64,000 bases of DNA, from assembly GCA_041690255.1 (NCBI GenBank), contig JAWLHU010000012.1:124001-188000 (forward strand), read 5' to 3'. Within the stretch, counting starts at the first letter, position 1. Each line of letters begins with the position of its first letter. This stretch comes from JAWLHU01 sp041690255. Its GTDB lineage: Bacteria > Bacillota > Sulfobacillia > Symbiobacteriales > Symbiobacteriaceae. The notes below the pieces were generated by a model. The model saw nothing but the letters and a program-made list of their open reading frames with translations, was not told the origin of the DNA and did not search any database. Shown one piece after another: positions 17,227 through 25,710 of the stretch. A program made the position numbers and the translations under genes.

Positions 17227-19386
17227 CTAGATCAGTCGGGACTGCTCAGGGGTCGGTACCCACGGCGTCCCATCGGGAACCGCTGCCTTCTCCACCTGGA
17301 CCAGATTCGTGTGGAAAGAGGCTCCACCGCCCATGTCAGCGGGGGTATCAGATGTCAGAACGTTGATTCCAACACCATCGGGCATGAATCGCGACCACCA
17401 GATCGATGGTGACACCGCCACCCCGACCTGTGACCAGTCGCCAACCTGGGCCTGGAGCCGGACGGAACCCCGGTCGTTGAAGACCCGGACCCAGTCACCC
17501 GAGACGATTCCCCGCCCCTCGGCATCTGCCGGGTTGAGGAAGATCGTCGGGGCACCCTCTCCCTTCATCATGCGAGCCTGGTTGGCGAAGGTGGTGTTCA
17601 GGAAGTGATGGGCGGCGGGGGTGATCAGGTTCAAGGGGTACTTCGCCGCCAGTTCGGGCGAACCGTCGATCGACTCCGCCGGGGGCACGTAGTCGATCAC
17701 CGGATCAAGACCTGCTTGAGCCAGGGCCTCGGAGTAGAGCTCCACCTTGCCGGATGGAGTCCGGAAGCCGCCCTCGGCAAAGGGCGCCGGAGCCCGGTTC
17801 ACCTTGATAATCCTCTCGCCCCTCAGGCGCTCCAGCGTGATCCCTTCCAGGTAGGGCGAGCCGGACGAGAGCGCCTGCCGCACCAGGTCCTCATCGGAGT
17901 CCTGGAAGCAGGGATCGCTGAACCCCATGGCCGCCGCCAGCCGGCGGAAGAGCTCCGTGTTGGGCACCGCCTCTCCGAGCGGGGCAATGGCCGGCTCATT
18001 CAACTGGACGTAAAGGTGCCAGTACGAATTGTGCAGGTCCAGATGCTCGAGCTGCGAGGTAGCCGGGAGGATGATATCGGCCCACTTGCAGGTATCGGTA
18101 AATAGCTGCTCGTGCACCACGGTAAACAGGTCTTCACGAGAAAGACCAGCCAACACCTTCGATTGGTTCGGTGCAACCGCCGCGGGATTTGAATTGTAGA
18201 CCAGAATGGCCTTGACCGGGGGGGCGCTCACCTCGGTCAGCACTTTACCCAACTCAATCATGTTAATGGTGCGGGGGCGAGGCTCGGGCATGAGGTCGGG
18301 CCGCTCCAGGGCGAAGGCGTTGAAGCCGTACGAACCGGAGTTGGAGAGCAGGAAACCACCGCCCCGCTCCCGCCAATGACCGGTCAGTGCCGGCAGCATG
18401 GCGATCGCGCGGACGATCGTACCACCGTTCGTGTGGCGCTGCAAGCCATAGCCCACCCGCAGCAAGGCCGGACGGCTCTCGTAGTAGAGCTTCGCAAAGC
18501 GGACGATCTCCTCGGCGGGAACGCCCGTCACCCGGGCCGCCCGCTCGGGTGTCCAGTCCGCCACCTTCATGGCGAGCTGCTCAAAGCCCGTCGTGTAGCG
18601 CTCAATATAGTCTCGGTCGATCCAGCCCTCTTTGATCAGGGTGTGCATAACCCCCATGACAAAGGCCGTGTCCGTGCCGGGGCGGGGGGAGATGTGCCAG
18701 TCCGCCTCCCGGGCACCCTTGTACCGGTACGGATCGATCACGACCAGAGTCGCTCCCCGGCGGCGAGCCTCCTGAATGATCGGCCACTGGTGTGAGTTGG
18801 AGGAGATCACGTTCAAGCCCCAAACCACGATCAGCTTGTTGCTGACCATATCCTCCGGGTCCGGCCCCTGCTTCACGCCCATAACGGAGAGGATCGCCTC
18901 CCCACCGGCGGTAGCGCAGATCGTCCGATCCAATTGAGAGGCACCGATCTTGTGGAAGAAGCGCCGGTCCATGGAGCCGTAGTGGAGTTGGCCGACTGTG
19001 CCCGCATAAGAGTAGGGCAGAATCGCCTCGGCGCCGTACTGGTCAGCGATTGCCTTAAAGCGGGTGGAGATCTCGTTCAGCGCCTCCTCCCAGGTGATTC
19101 GCTCGAACTGGGCCGAGCCCTTCGGCCCGGTCCGCCGCATGGGATAGAGGATGCGATCAGGGCTGTAAACTCGCTCCTCGTAGTGGTTCGTCTTTACGCA
19201 GAGATAGCCGCGGGTCACCGGGTTGTCCGGGTCCCCCATGACCCGGACGGCGCGCCCATCCTTCACGTGCACAAGCATGGAACAACTGTCCCAGCAGTCG
19301 TGCGGGCAGACTGCCTTCCTTACCACGACATCGGGGTCCTTGCTGCGGCTCTCCAGCCGGCTGGTCCGGTTCTCGCTCAACCCCAT
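17227..19386 (-). CDS. Molybdopterin-dependent oxidoreductase, cytoplasmic
   Basis: Catalytic subunit of the DMSO-reductase superfamily, 719 residues, no Tat signal. N-terminal 4Fe-4S site CPHDCWDSC with the fourth Cys in YLCVK. The Mo-bis-PGD domains show NLIVVWG-type block KLIVVWGLNVISSNSH, RRRGATLVVIDPY, RPGTDTAFVMGVMHTL, and a C-terminal MGD-binding domain (LNLITPAAHHFLNTTFAN, FLNPADAEGRGIVSGDWVRVFNDRG). Substrate cannot be deduced; the group also holds formate, polysulfide and unknown dehydrogenases. A ferredoxin, a molybdopterin-binding protein and a HAD protein lie upstream on the same strand. AAAGGGG precedes the ATG. Confidence 0.9.
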   Translation of the reverse strand: MGLSENRTSRLESRSKDPDVVVRKAVCPHDCWDSCSMLVHVKDGRAVRVMGDPDNPVTRGYLCVKTNHYEERVYSPDRILYPMRRTGPKGSAQFERITWEEALNEISTRFKAIADQYGAEAILPYSYAGTVGQLHYGSMDRRFFHKIGASQLDRTICATAGGEAILSVMGVKQGPDPEDMVSNKLIVVWGLNVISSNSHQWPIIQEARRRGATLVVIDPYRYKGAREADWHISPRPGTDTAFVMGVMHTLIKEGWIDRDYIERYTTGFEQLAMKVADWTPERAARVTGVPAEEIVRFAKLYYESRPALLRVGYGLQRHTNGGTIVRAIAMLPALTGHWRERGGGFLLSNSGSYGFNAFALERPDLMPEPRPRTINMIELGKVLTEVSAPPVKAILVYNSNPAAVAPNQSKVLAGLSREDLFTVVHEQLFTDTCKWADIILPATSQLEHLDLHNSYWHLYVQLNEPAIAPLGEAVPNTELFRRLAAAMGFSDPCFQDSDEDLVRQALSSGSPYLEGITLERLRGERIIKVNRAPAPFAEGGFRTPSGKVELYSEALAQAGLDPVIDYVPPAESIDGSPELAAKYPLNLITPAAHHFLNTTFANQARMMKGEGAPTIFLNPADAEGRGIVSGDWVRVFNDRGSVRLQAQVGDWSQVGVAVSPSIWWSRFMPDGVGINVLTSDTPADMGGGASFHTNLVQVEKAAVPDGTPWVPTPEQSRLI

Positions 19387-19454
19387 CCGACCCCTTTCTA
19401 TCGAAGCACACAGTGATTGTGCACTTAATGCCGTTACTATAGCTGATCATGATT

Positions 19455-19466
19455 ATACCATGGTAT
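19455..19466. promoter_or_regulatory. Palindrome ATACCATGGTAT overlapping a TATAAT box
   Basis: Perfect 12-bp palindrome. On the minus strand it runs into TATAAT (19457-19452), a good -10 for the molybdopterin oxidoreductase about 65 bases downstream. No convincing -35, which would suit activator control. Inference only. Confidence 0.4.
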
Positions 19467-19524
19467 GCCCACTCGGCGTGCGTCATTCCGAGTCCCATCC
19501 TTCGGCCACAGACGCAGACAGGTA

Positions 19525-19563
19525 GAAGCGGCACCCCCCAATCATAGGGCGGTGCCGCCTTCT
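19525..19563 (-). terminator. Hairpin after the HAD gene
   Basis: Long near-perfect stem (GAAGGCGGCACCGCCC read on the minus strand, pairing with GGGGGGTGCCGCTTC) starting 18 bases after the HAD stop. T-run is weak, so it may attenuate rather than end transcription into the oxidoreductase gene. Confidence 0.6.
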
Positions 19564-19581
19564 CTGTATCATGGGGACTCC

Positions 19582-20052
19582 TTACACACGCAACGTAGCT
19601 GCCAGCCGGCCGGGCTTGAGCAACAGATCCAGCCCGTCGGTCGGATGCCGGACCACCAAATCGGATGCGACCAGGGCTGCGGTGGCCGCTCCTTCCGTCC
19701 CCAGGATGCAGAACCCGAGGGCGGCTCGCTCCAACATGAGTCGGTCGTTGGCACCATTCCCCAAGGCCACCACCCGGTCGGCACCCAGCGACTCGATCAG
19801 GTCCAGTTTCGCTTTGGCCTGATCGCCTGTGCCGATGATCTGAAGTGTCACGGGCAACTGCGAGGTCTCGACCGCCGCCAGCCCGAAGGTATCGGCGGTG
19901 ATCACATGGATCGCGAGCCGCTCCGAGAGGGCCAGCAGGCGTTCGGCCACCCCTGCGATCAGCTTTCCGTCGAGGGCGAGAGTGCCGTTGTAGTCCAGCA
20001 CCAGGTGATCGATCTCAAGCGGTTGACGCCCAGGAATCCGCACCTCCAGCAT
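19582..20052 (-). CDS. HAD-superfamily protein, soluble P-type-ATPase-like (COG4087 type)
   Basis: Small 156-residue HAD-fold protein without a cap domain. Motif I is DYNGT (usual phosphatases have DxDxT), so the general acid/base Asp is replaced by Asn, as is characteristic of this soluble P-type-ATPase-like group. Motif II/III region VITADTFG and KAKLDLIESLGAD, motif IV GNGANDRLML with the metal-binding Asp. Physiological substrate unknown. ATG at 20052 is nine bases after GGGAGG; a GTG at 20061 abuts that site. It sits 14 bases after the molybdopterin-binding gene and so belongs to that operon. Confidence 0.85.
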   Translation of the reverse strand: MLEVRIPGRQPLEIDHLVLDYNGTLALDGKLIAGVAERLLALSERLAIHVITADTFGLAAVETSQLPVTLQIIGTGDQAKAKLDLIESLGADRVVALGNGANDRLMLERAALGFCILGTEGAATAALVASDLVVRHPTDGLDLLLKPGRLAATLRV

Positions 20053-20066
20053 GTGCTCCACCCTCC

Positions 20067-21047
20067 CTACTTGGGTAGCAGTCCGCCATGACCCATGCGC
20101 ACGAAGTCCCGTCTGGTCAGGACCTCGTCTGCCAGGACCGCCGGCAGCACGTGGTCAAAGATTGTCTCCTTCTCGTACATGACAGCGCCGGGCAGGCCCA
20201 TGACTGGCCGGTCGCCCTCCAGATAGGCGAACATGAACATGGAGCCCGGCAGGAAGGGGGCCCCGTAGGTCACCACACTGGCCCCGGTGCGCCGGATTGC
20301 CCCGGGGGTGGCATCGTCGGGATCGACCGACATACCCCCGGTGCAGAGGATTACCTCAGCCCCTGCCGCTATGGCCTCCCGAATCTTCTGCTCGGTCATC
20401 TCGGCCTGGTCGTCGCTGTACGCCTTGTAGACAATCGGGCAGCCAAACTGAGCCAACTTCGCTTCGACCACCGGGCCGAAACGGTCGGGAATCCGGCCCT
20501 TGAAGACCTCGCTCCCGGTGACGATCAGCCCGACCGGCCGCTGGCGGAAGGGCTTCACCTCGATCCAGGTGCCAACCGCCTCAGCCGCCTCAATCTGCGC
20601 CTCCTCGATCACCAGGGGGGTCACCTTGCAGCCGGCCAGGACCGTGCCCGGCTGAACGACGCTCCGGTCTCGCAGCGTGGCAATGGTGATCTCGCCAATC
20701 TCGTTAAGCTGATCAAGCTTGGCTACATCGACCCGAAGAAGGCCAGAGTGCTCGGCCTTCAGCGAGACCTTCCCCTCTGATGGTGCCCCCCAGATGATGC
20801 CCCGGCGCGTACCCGCCGCGGCCAGCCGCTTGGCGGCATCCTCCTCGTGGATCATGCCGGGAAGGGCTTCCCAGACGTACAGATTCTCCTTGCCCATGGC
20901 CAGCATGACCGGGATATCTTCCGCACGGACGACATGGCCCCGACGGAACGCAGGTCCCTTTCCTTCGCCGATCACAATCCGGGTCAGGTCGTGGGCGAGC
21001 ATCAACCCGACTGCGTCCTGGGTGGGAACAACCTTCAAATTGAACAT
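20067..21047 (-). CDS. Molybdopterin-binding protein (MoaB/Mog-domain, MoeA-related)
   Basis: 326-residue cytoplasmic protein with a C-terminal MoCF-biosynthesis domain: GLIVTGSEVFKGRIPD, then VILCTGGMSVDPDDATPGAIR and PVMGLPGAVMYEKETIFD, the molybdopterin-binding loops. The N-terminal half (MFNLKVVPTQDAVGLMLAHDLTRI) resembles the clostridial family of molybdopterin-binding proteins that accompany Mo/W enzymes rather than full MoeA. Likely helps insert or mature the cofactor of the neighbouring oxidoreductase. GGAGG precedes ATG at 21047; the longer open frame upstream runs into the ferredoxin gene. Confidence 0.88.
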   Translation of the reverse strand: MFNLKVVPTQDAVGLMLAHDLTRIVIGEGKGPAFRRGHVVRAEDIPVMLAMGKENLYVWEALPGMIHEEDAAKRLAAAGTRRGIIWGAPSEGKVSLKAEHSGLLRVDVAKLDQLNEIGEITIATLRDRSVVQPGTVLAGCKVTPLVIEEAQIEAAEAVGTWIEVKPFRQRPVGLIVTGSEVFKGRIPDRFGPVVEAKLAQFGCPIVYKAYSDDQAEMTEQKIREAIAAGAEVILCTGGMSVDPDDATPGAIRRTGASVVTYGAPFLPGSMFMFAYLEGDRPVMGLPGAVMYEKETIFDHVLPAVLADEVLTRRDFVRMGHGGLLPK

Positions 21048-21064
21048 AGTGGCAACCTCCCTGG

Positions 21065-21649
21065 TCAGTTGCGGGGTTCGATTGTAATGGAGCCGGGGGT
21101 GCTGACACAGACATAGGCGCAGATCCCGCAGCCCGTGCATGCATCGGCCACGATTTCGGGCTTGCCGTTCACGTAGCGAATGGCCTCATCGGGGAAGGGG
21201 CAGCGCTGGTAGCACAGGTCACAGATTGAGCCCTTGTGGGCCCAGCAGGTCTCGGTGTCAATGATGGCGAGTCCCATGCGCACCTGGCGCGGGTCTGAGA
21301 TCGTGAGGAGCGCCTTGGGTTCACAGACCGGCATACACTTGCCACAGAGGTCACAAGCCTGCTCCGCCGGATCAATATAGGGGGTACCCACCGCGGCGCC
21401 GGCGTCGGGCGACAGGAACTTGATCACGTTGGTGGGGCATGCTTTCCCGCAGTCCCCGCAGCGGGTACAGGTGAGCAGGAAGGCGGCCTCGTCGATCGCA
21501 CCGGGAGGCCGAAGGTAGCGCTTGCCGCCCGATGCCCGAGTCGCAGTTTCGGTCACCGCCTCCTGAACCGTGTCTACCAGGAGTCGCCCAAGGGCCCGAA
21601 AGTTCTCCAGCAGGAACCCACGCCGGTCGCTCGGCCGCTCTCCGGACAT
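21065..21649 (-). CDS. Polyferredoxin, NapG/MauM-like
   Basis: 194-residue electron carrier with Cys blocks for four 4Fe-4S clusters: CTRCGDCGKACP, CDLCGKCMPVCEP, C..(9)..CDLCYQRCP and CTGCGICAYVC. The N-terminus SDRRGFLLENF resembles a twin-arginine motif, but no hydrophobic core follows, so export is doubtful; it may be a remnant. First gene of the molybdo-enzyme group and the natural electron partner of the oxidoreductase at 17.2-19.4 kb. Confidence 0.9.
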   Translation of the reverse strand: MSGERPSDRRGFLLENFRALGRLLVDTVQEAVTETATRASGGKRYLRPPGAIDEAAFLLTCTRCGDCGKACPTNVIKFLSPDAGAAVGTPYIDPAEQACDLCGKCMPVCEPKALLTISDPRQVRMGLAIIDTETCWAHKGSICDLCYQRCPFPDEAIRYVNGKPEIVADACTGCGICAYVCVSTPGSITIEPRN

Positions 21650-21868
21650 CGAAGGCTTCCCCTTTCTGGCCAGAATCTATCCTTTTACTATAGCACAAAT
21701 CACAAGAACGGACAGAGGTCCTAATCGTAGCGAGAAGATTCCCTGTGATGACGTAGCTAACCTCGTAAGCGCTAGTTGAAGGGGCCGCCCGGAAAGCTGC
21801 GGAAATCGAACAGGACCGCTGATCTCTGGCCTCCGAACCAGTTGCCCATACCGAAAATTAGAGTCGGC

Positions 21869-21898
21869 GAGGCCACCGGGGGGCGCCCCGGTGGCCTC
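21869..21898 (-). terminator. Rho-independent terminator
   Basis: Perfect 13-bp stem GAGGCCACCGGGG / CCCCGGTGGCCTC, 10 bases after the stop of the 22-kb minus-strand gene; on that strand it is followed by an A/T-rich tract with TTTT. Confidence 0.8.
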
Positions 21899-21908
21899 GT
21901 GCTGCTTC

Positions 21909-22304
21909 TCAGGAGCCGGTCGCCTGCCGAACATCCAATGGGTAACTGCCAATCACCGTCTCCTCACCGAGAAGCGCCTGAATCTCATATCGCCCAGCTA
22001 CAGGGAAGGTGATGCCGCTGAAGCGGCTGATTGCCGTGTGAGTGCTGGCCCCGGCACCTGGTGTGATTGAGTGGGCGCCCGCCCTGGAGATCTCCTTTCC
22101 ACCGGGATCCATGACCCGCAGAATCAGGCTGTGGGTCTGCCCTTCGGCCAGGCCCCAGACCTTACCAACGGCGTAGAAGGCCATACTCATGGGAAAACCC
22201 GTCGCCTGCAGTCCGTCGAAGGCCTGAATGAAGGAGAGGTTCTTGGTCTCCAGGTGCGATGCAATATCGCTGCAGATGATCACGGATGCCTTTGGCTGCT
22301 CCAT
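21909..22304 (-). CDS. DUF6941-like protein
   Basis: 131-residue protein, beta-rich by eye. The opening ASVIICSDIASHLETKNLSFIQAFDGL and the following FYAVGKVWGLAEGQTHSLILRVMDPGGKEI match the pattern of DUF6941, small proteins of unknown function that look like immunoglobulin-like sandwiches. No signal peptide. It has its own terminator on each side, hence an independent transcript between yqeY and the ferredoxin. Confidence 0.75.
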   Translation of the reverse strand: MEQPKASVIICSDIASHLETKNLSFIQAFDGLQATGFPMSMAFYAVGKVWGLAEGQTHSLILRVMDPGGKEISRAGAHSITPGAGASTHTAISRFSGITFPVAGRYEIQALLGEETVIGSYPLDVRQATGS

Positions 22305-22344
22305 CGTTGAATCGCCACCTCCAGGGTACTAGGCTCTCCAACAC

Positions 22345-22382
22345 CAACCAAAACAAAAACCCCGGTGGAAGACCCACCGGGG
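22345..22382 (-). terminator. Rho-independent terminator of rpsU-yqeY
   Basis: Minus-strand stem CCCCGGTGG / CCACCGGGG with a 5-base loop, followed by TTTTTGTTTT. Textbook structure 13 bases after the yqeY stop. Confidence 0.92.
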
Positions 22383-22394
22383 ATTTGCAGAGAC

Positions 22395-22844
22395 TTAACC
22401 AAGCAACTCTTTGACAATCTGTTGGACCATCTTTCCGTCGGCACGACCCTTGGTGCGAGCGACCAGCGGTCCCATAACCTTGCCCATGTCCTTCGGCCCC
22501 TGAGCGCCGACTTCCGCCACGACCTGGCGAGCCAGGTCGCGCACCTCGTCTTCGCTCATTTGCTGGGGCAGGTAATCGGACAGGACAGCGATCTCGGCTT
22601 GCGCCTTCTCCACCAGATCCTGGCGACCACCCTTTTCGAACTCGGCGATCGAGTCCTTGAGCTGCTTCACTTGTTTGGTGACGATCCCAAGGATGTCCTC
22701 TTCGGTCAGCGGGCCCTTGCGGTCAATCTCGACATTCTTGATGGCCGCCCTCAGGAACCGAATGGTCTCCAGGCGAGTCTTGCCAGCAGGGCCGGCCTTC
22801 ATCGCTGACTTCATGTCCTCTGTGAGACGTTCATTCAGGCCCAT
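22395..22844 (-). CDS. yqeY: GatB/YqeY domain protein
   Basis: 149-residue helical protein homologous to the tRNA-binding tail of GatB, often cotranscribed with rpsU; it probably interacts with tRNA or amidotransferase but the role is unproven. Family blocks: LTEDMKSAMKAG, KTRLETIRFLRAAIKNVEID, EDILGIVTKQVKQLKDSI, LSDYLPQQMSEDEV, and the closing GPLVARTKGRADGKMVQQIV. It begins 22 bases after the rpsU stop. Confidence 0.96.
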   Translation of the reverse strand: MGLNERLTEDMKSAMKAGPAGKTRLETIRFLRAAIKNVEIDRKGPLTEEDILGIVTKQVKQLKDSIAEFEKGGRQDLVEKAQAEIAVLSDYLPQQMSEDEVRDLARQVVAEVGAQGPKDMGKVMGPLVARTKGRADGKMVQQIVKELLG

Positions 22845-22866
22845 TGGCTAGCCAACTCCCTTGACC

Positions 22867-23046
22867 TTAGTCGCGATACTTACGCTTACGAGCCGCCTCA
22901 CTCTTCTTCTTGCGCTTGACGCTGGGCTTCTCGTAGTGCTCGCGACGACGAACCTCAGCCAACACACCGGCCTTCTGAAGCTGACGCTTAAAACGGCGAA
23001 GAGCGCTTTCCAGCGTCTCGTTCTTACCGATTTTGACTTCTGACAT
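22867..23046 (-). CDS. rpsU: 30S ribosomal protein bS21
   Basis: 59-residue, strongly basic ribosomal protein. Reads MSEVKIGKNETLESALRR at the start, with the S21 block FKRQLQKAGVLAEVRRREHY and a Lys/Arg-rich tail ending KRKYRD. Normal Firmicutes length. ATG at 23046; the start is preceded by a GGGAGGG stretch. Forms an operon with yqeY. Confidence 0.97.
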   Translation of the reverse strand: MSEVKIGKNETLESALRRFKRQLQKAGVLAEVRRREHYEKPSVKRKKKSEAARKRKYRD

Positions 23047-23133
23047 CCTGGATTTCCCTCCCCTCCACTGGTGCCTGGGGGAAAAAAGAACACGCTCCGC
23101 GATTATACCGCGGCCCTTCGTTTATGTCAAACC

Positions 23134-23478
23134 TTAAGCGAGGGGCCCCAGCGTACGACCGCCAAGAACGTGGAAGTGCAGGTGGTTGACCACCTGACCA
23201 GAATCCTTCCCGGTGTTTGTGATCACCCGGAAGCCGGTCTCAGAAACTCCCAGTTCCTTTGCGATCTGCCGGATGGCAGCGAAGGCGTGTTCCAACCATA
23301 CAGAATCCTCGCCAGTCATCTCGCTGACGGAGGCGAGGTGCTTTTTCGGGATCACCAGGACGTGAACGGGTGCCTGGGGGCCGATGTCATGGAATGCAAA
23401 GACATGCTCGTCTTCGTAGACCTTGGACGACGGAATCTGCCCGGCAACAATCTTGCAGAAAATGCAGTCTGCGGACAA
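23134..23478 (-). CDS. HIT-family protein (HinT type)
   Basis: Cytoplasmic nucleotide hydrolase/transferase of the histidine-triad family, likely purine nucleoside phosphoramidase. Triad HLHFH is seen near the C-terminus (VVNHLHFHVLGG), with an N-terminal zinc-type pair CIFC. 114 residues with TTG at 23478, which has AGGAG eight bases upstream; a GTG at 23487 overlaps that site. It sits just before rpsU, a common Firmicutes pairing. Confidence 0.94.
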   Translation of the reverse strand: MSADCIFCKIVAGQIPSSKVYEDEHVFAFHDIGPQAPVHVLVIPKKHLASVSEMTGEDSVWLEHAFAAIRQIAKELGVSETGFRVITNTGKDSGQVVNHLHFHVLGGRTLGPLA

Positions 23479-23606
23479 GGGGATCACTCCTGAAACGTTG
23501 CTGGCGCACCGGGCGCACGAGCTTATTCTGATGAATCCTTGTCAAATTATTCTACATGCACCGGGGAAATTCCTCTACATCCATCGCACTGTCTTGCCGG
23601 AATTTG

Positions 23607-24713
23607 CTAGATAGAGGTTGCGTTCCGATCCTTATCCGCGTGCCGCTCCAGAGCAAGCTGGATCAGTCGGTCACAGAGTTCGCTGTAGCTGATCCCCGAG
23701 GCCTCCCACATCTTCGGGTACATGGAGATCCGGGTAAAGCCGGGAATCGTGTTGACCTCGTTGATCAGGATCCGGTTGGTCCCCCGCTCCAGGAAGAAGT
23801 CGACGCGCGCCATGCCGGCACCATCGATCGCTTTGAAGGCGGTGACAGCCTGGTGCTGGAACTCCCGCATGAGCTCCTCGGGCAGGTCGGCGGGAATCCG
23901 GGACTGCGACTGGTTGTCGAAGTACTTGTCCTGATAGTCGTAGAACTCGTGACCGGGCAGGATTTCGCCTGGTATAGAGGCGATTGGCTGGTCATTTCCG
24001 AGGACCGCGAGCTCGATCTCGCGGGCATCCAGCCCCTCCTCCACGATGATCCGCCGATCGAAGCGGGCTGCCACGGTCATGGCGGTGCGAAGGCTCTCCC
24101 GGTCCTTCGCCTTGGAGATTCCGACCGAGGAGCCGAGGTTGGCCGGCTTGATGAAGACAGGATACTTGCCGAAGGTGGCCTCAATCTGCTCGATCATGGC
24201 GTCGGGCTTGGTCTCCCAGTCCCGACGGAGGTAGACCTGGTAGGGGGCCACTTCGAGGCCGGCCTGCTGGAAGAGCGCCTTGGCCACGCCCTTGTCCATG
24301 CCGACCGAAGAGGCGAGGACGCCACAGCCCACGTACGGCACGTTGGCCATCTCGAGGAGGCCCTGAATGGTGCCATCTTCCCCGTAGGTGCCGTGGAGGA
24401 CCGGAAAGAAGACGGCGGGTTGCTCAGAGGGCTCCAGCGGAGAGGCGGCGCCGCCGACCGGCACAAGCTCTCGGTGGGTGGGATCACCCAGGAGGCCGAC
24501 CGGGAAGCCACCTGCCTTCTCCACGCCCTCGTTCAGCGCCTTCATGGGGTCACCTGTCAGGACCCACTGCCCCTGCTTAGTGATTCCGATCGGTACGACC
24601 TCATACTTGCTCTTGTCGAGGGCCTGCATGACATTCTTGGCGGACATGAGCGAGACTTCGTGCTCGCCAGATCGGCCACCAAAGATCAGATAGACTCGGG
24701 TCTTCGCGGTCAT
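23607..24713 (-). CDS. ddl: D-alanine--D-alanine ligase
   Basis: ATP-grasp enzyme joining two D-alanines for peptidoglycan. 368 residues. Hallmarks: GGRSGEHEVS at the N-terminus, KPANLGSSVGISK in the ATP-binding domain, and EVNTIPGFT near the end, containing the metal-binding Glu/Asn. The active-site block shows the Y-type loop seen in ordinary D-Ala-D-Ala ligases as far as can be judged (ILPGHEFYDYQDKY), so a D-lactate-type ligase is not suggested. GGAAGGAG precedes ATG at 24713. Confidence 0.95.
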   Translation of the reverse strand: MTAKTRVYLIFGGRSGEHEVSLMSAKNVMQALDKSKYEVVPIGITKQGQWVLTGDPMKALNEGVEKAGGFPVGLLGDPTHRELVPVGGAASPLEPSEQPAVFFPVLHGTYGEDGTIQGLLEMANVPYVGCGVLASSVGMDKGVAKALFQQAGLEVAPYQVYLRRDWETKPDAMIEQIEATFGKYPVFIKPANLGSSVGISKAKDRESLRTAMTVAARFDRRIIVEEGLDAREIELAVLGNDQPIASIPGEILPGHEFYDYQDKYFDNQSQSRIPADLPEELMREFQHQAVTAFKAIDGAGMARVDFFLERGTNRILINEVNTIPGFTRISMYPKMWEASGISYSELCDRLIQLALERHADKDRNATSI

Positions 24714-25046
24714 GGGGCATCTCCTTCCACCGGGAACGGGTACGTTGCTGGCTGGAATAACGGGCGGGAGCGCCCTGTGGTTACGGCCTGTGGCTCATAT
24801 CGTTTAGCGTAGCGAATCATGGGGCGGGTGGCAAGTCCCGCTGGCGGAACCGCCGCCGGGTACCAGAGTATGTCTGGCCCCAGCAAGGTGTACGTGCGCC
24901 CCACCGTGATCGCTCCGGCGGGAGGTCAAGGGCCACACCCAACTCATAGTGTGTGATACGCATCTGCACGACCACCCTTCGCTGCATTGCCAGATTCGGT
25001 GAGTATGCAACCTTCTGCCTTCACATCACGCGGGGGAGCGTTTGTC
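24714..25046. other. Intergenic region between divergent ddl and Gly/Pro-rich gene
   Basis: 333 bases. No RNA gene or strong promoter recognised. On the minus strand TAAACGATAT near 24805 may be a weak -10 for ddl. Several short GC-rich inverted stretches (for example GCTGGCGGAACCGCC near 24840) have no clear terminator form. Confidence 0.4.
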
Positions 25047-25655
25047 ATGCCTGACGATCAACTCGGCCCGGATGGCAGGCCCATTGGTATGGAGCCAGGA
25101 GATATTGGCAGCCCCATTGCCCAGGCTGTGGTCTCCGGCGGCGGCCCGATCGACCCGGCCGGGGTCCCGGGCAGTGGCGGTGCTTTTATCTCGGCGCCCG
25201 GGGCCTTCGTTACACCTGGGATTGCGGTGGAGGCCGGGATTACGCCGGGCACAGTTCCACCGATCTCCCCGCTCTTCAACATAGGCGGCGCCCCGATCGC
25301 CATTCTGGGCGGGGTCTTTAGCGGGGGTCTGCCCCTTGCCGGCCCGTTAACCCAAATCTTCCGGGGCGGCGGCGGTCCCCTTCCCCCCACCCTCTTCATT
25401 GCGACCATTTCGCCCTCTGGTCCGATTGGTGCCTTCTTTATCGGGACGGAAGGTGGACCGATCGGTGCCGAGACCTTCGGCGGCGGCGGACTGCCGATTG
25501 GCGCCCCGGCTGAGGCGGAACAAGTGGAAGCGATCCTACAACCCCGAACAGTGCTGGTCGGGGCGGGTGCGCCGATTATCGGCCCGGAGGTGCAGCCGGT
25601 CCTCATCTTCGAAAGCGCACGGGCCGCTGAGCCCGGCCAGCCGATTGGCGGGTGA
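25047..25655 (+). CDS. Gly/Pro/Ile-rich repetitive protein of unknown function
   Basis: About 202 residues dominated by G, P, A and I, almost without Lys or Cys. The short unit PIG or PIA after a Gly/Ser run recurs about nine times, and GGAF-type blocks recur near the start (SGGAFISAPGAFV). No signal peptide and no collagen GXY periodicity. Low-complexity proteins of this kind in spore formers can be coat or exosporium parts, but that is a guess. ATG at 25047 has GGGGGAG eight bases upstream; ATG at 25005 is an alternative that would add another GGAFV block. An antisense open frame covers the same DNA but overlaps the DMT gene. Confidence 0.5.
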   Translation: MPDDQLGPDGRPIGMEPGDIGSPIAQAVVSGGGPIDPAGVPGSGGAFISAPGAFVTPGIAVEAGITPGTVPPISPLFNIGGAPIAILGGVFSGGLPLAGPLTQIFRGGGGPLPPTLFIATISPSGPIGAFFIGTEGGPIGAETFGGGGLPIGAPAEAEQVEAILQPRTVLVGAGAPIIGPEVQPVLIFESARAAEPGQPIGG

Positions 25656-25666
25656 GATCCGTGCCA

Positions 25667-25702
25667 GGGGCCGGGGCTTCGCCATGCTGCGAGCCCCGGC
25701 CC
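25667..25702. terminator. Bidirectional hairpin
   Basis: GC-rich stem GGGGCCGGGGCT / AGCCCCGGCCC with a short interior mismatch, between convergent genes and ending nine bases before the DMT stop. Confidence 0.6.
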
Positions 25703-25710
25703 ATTTGAGT

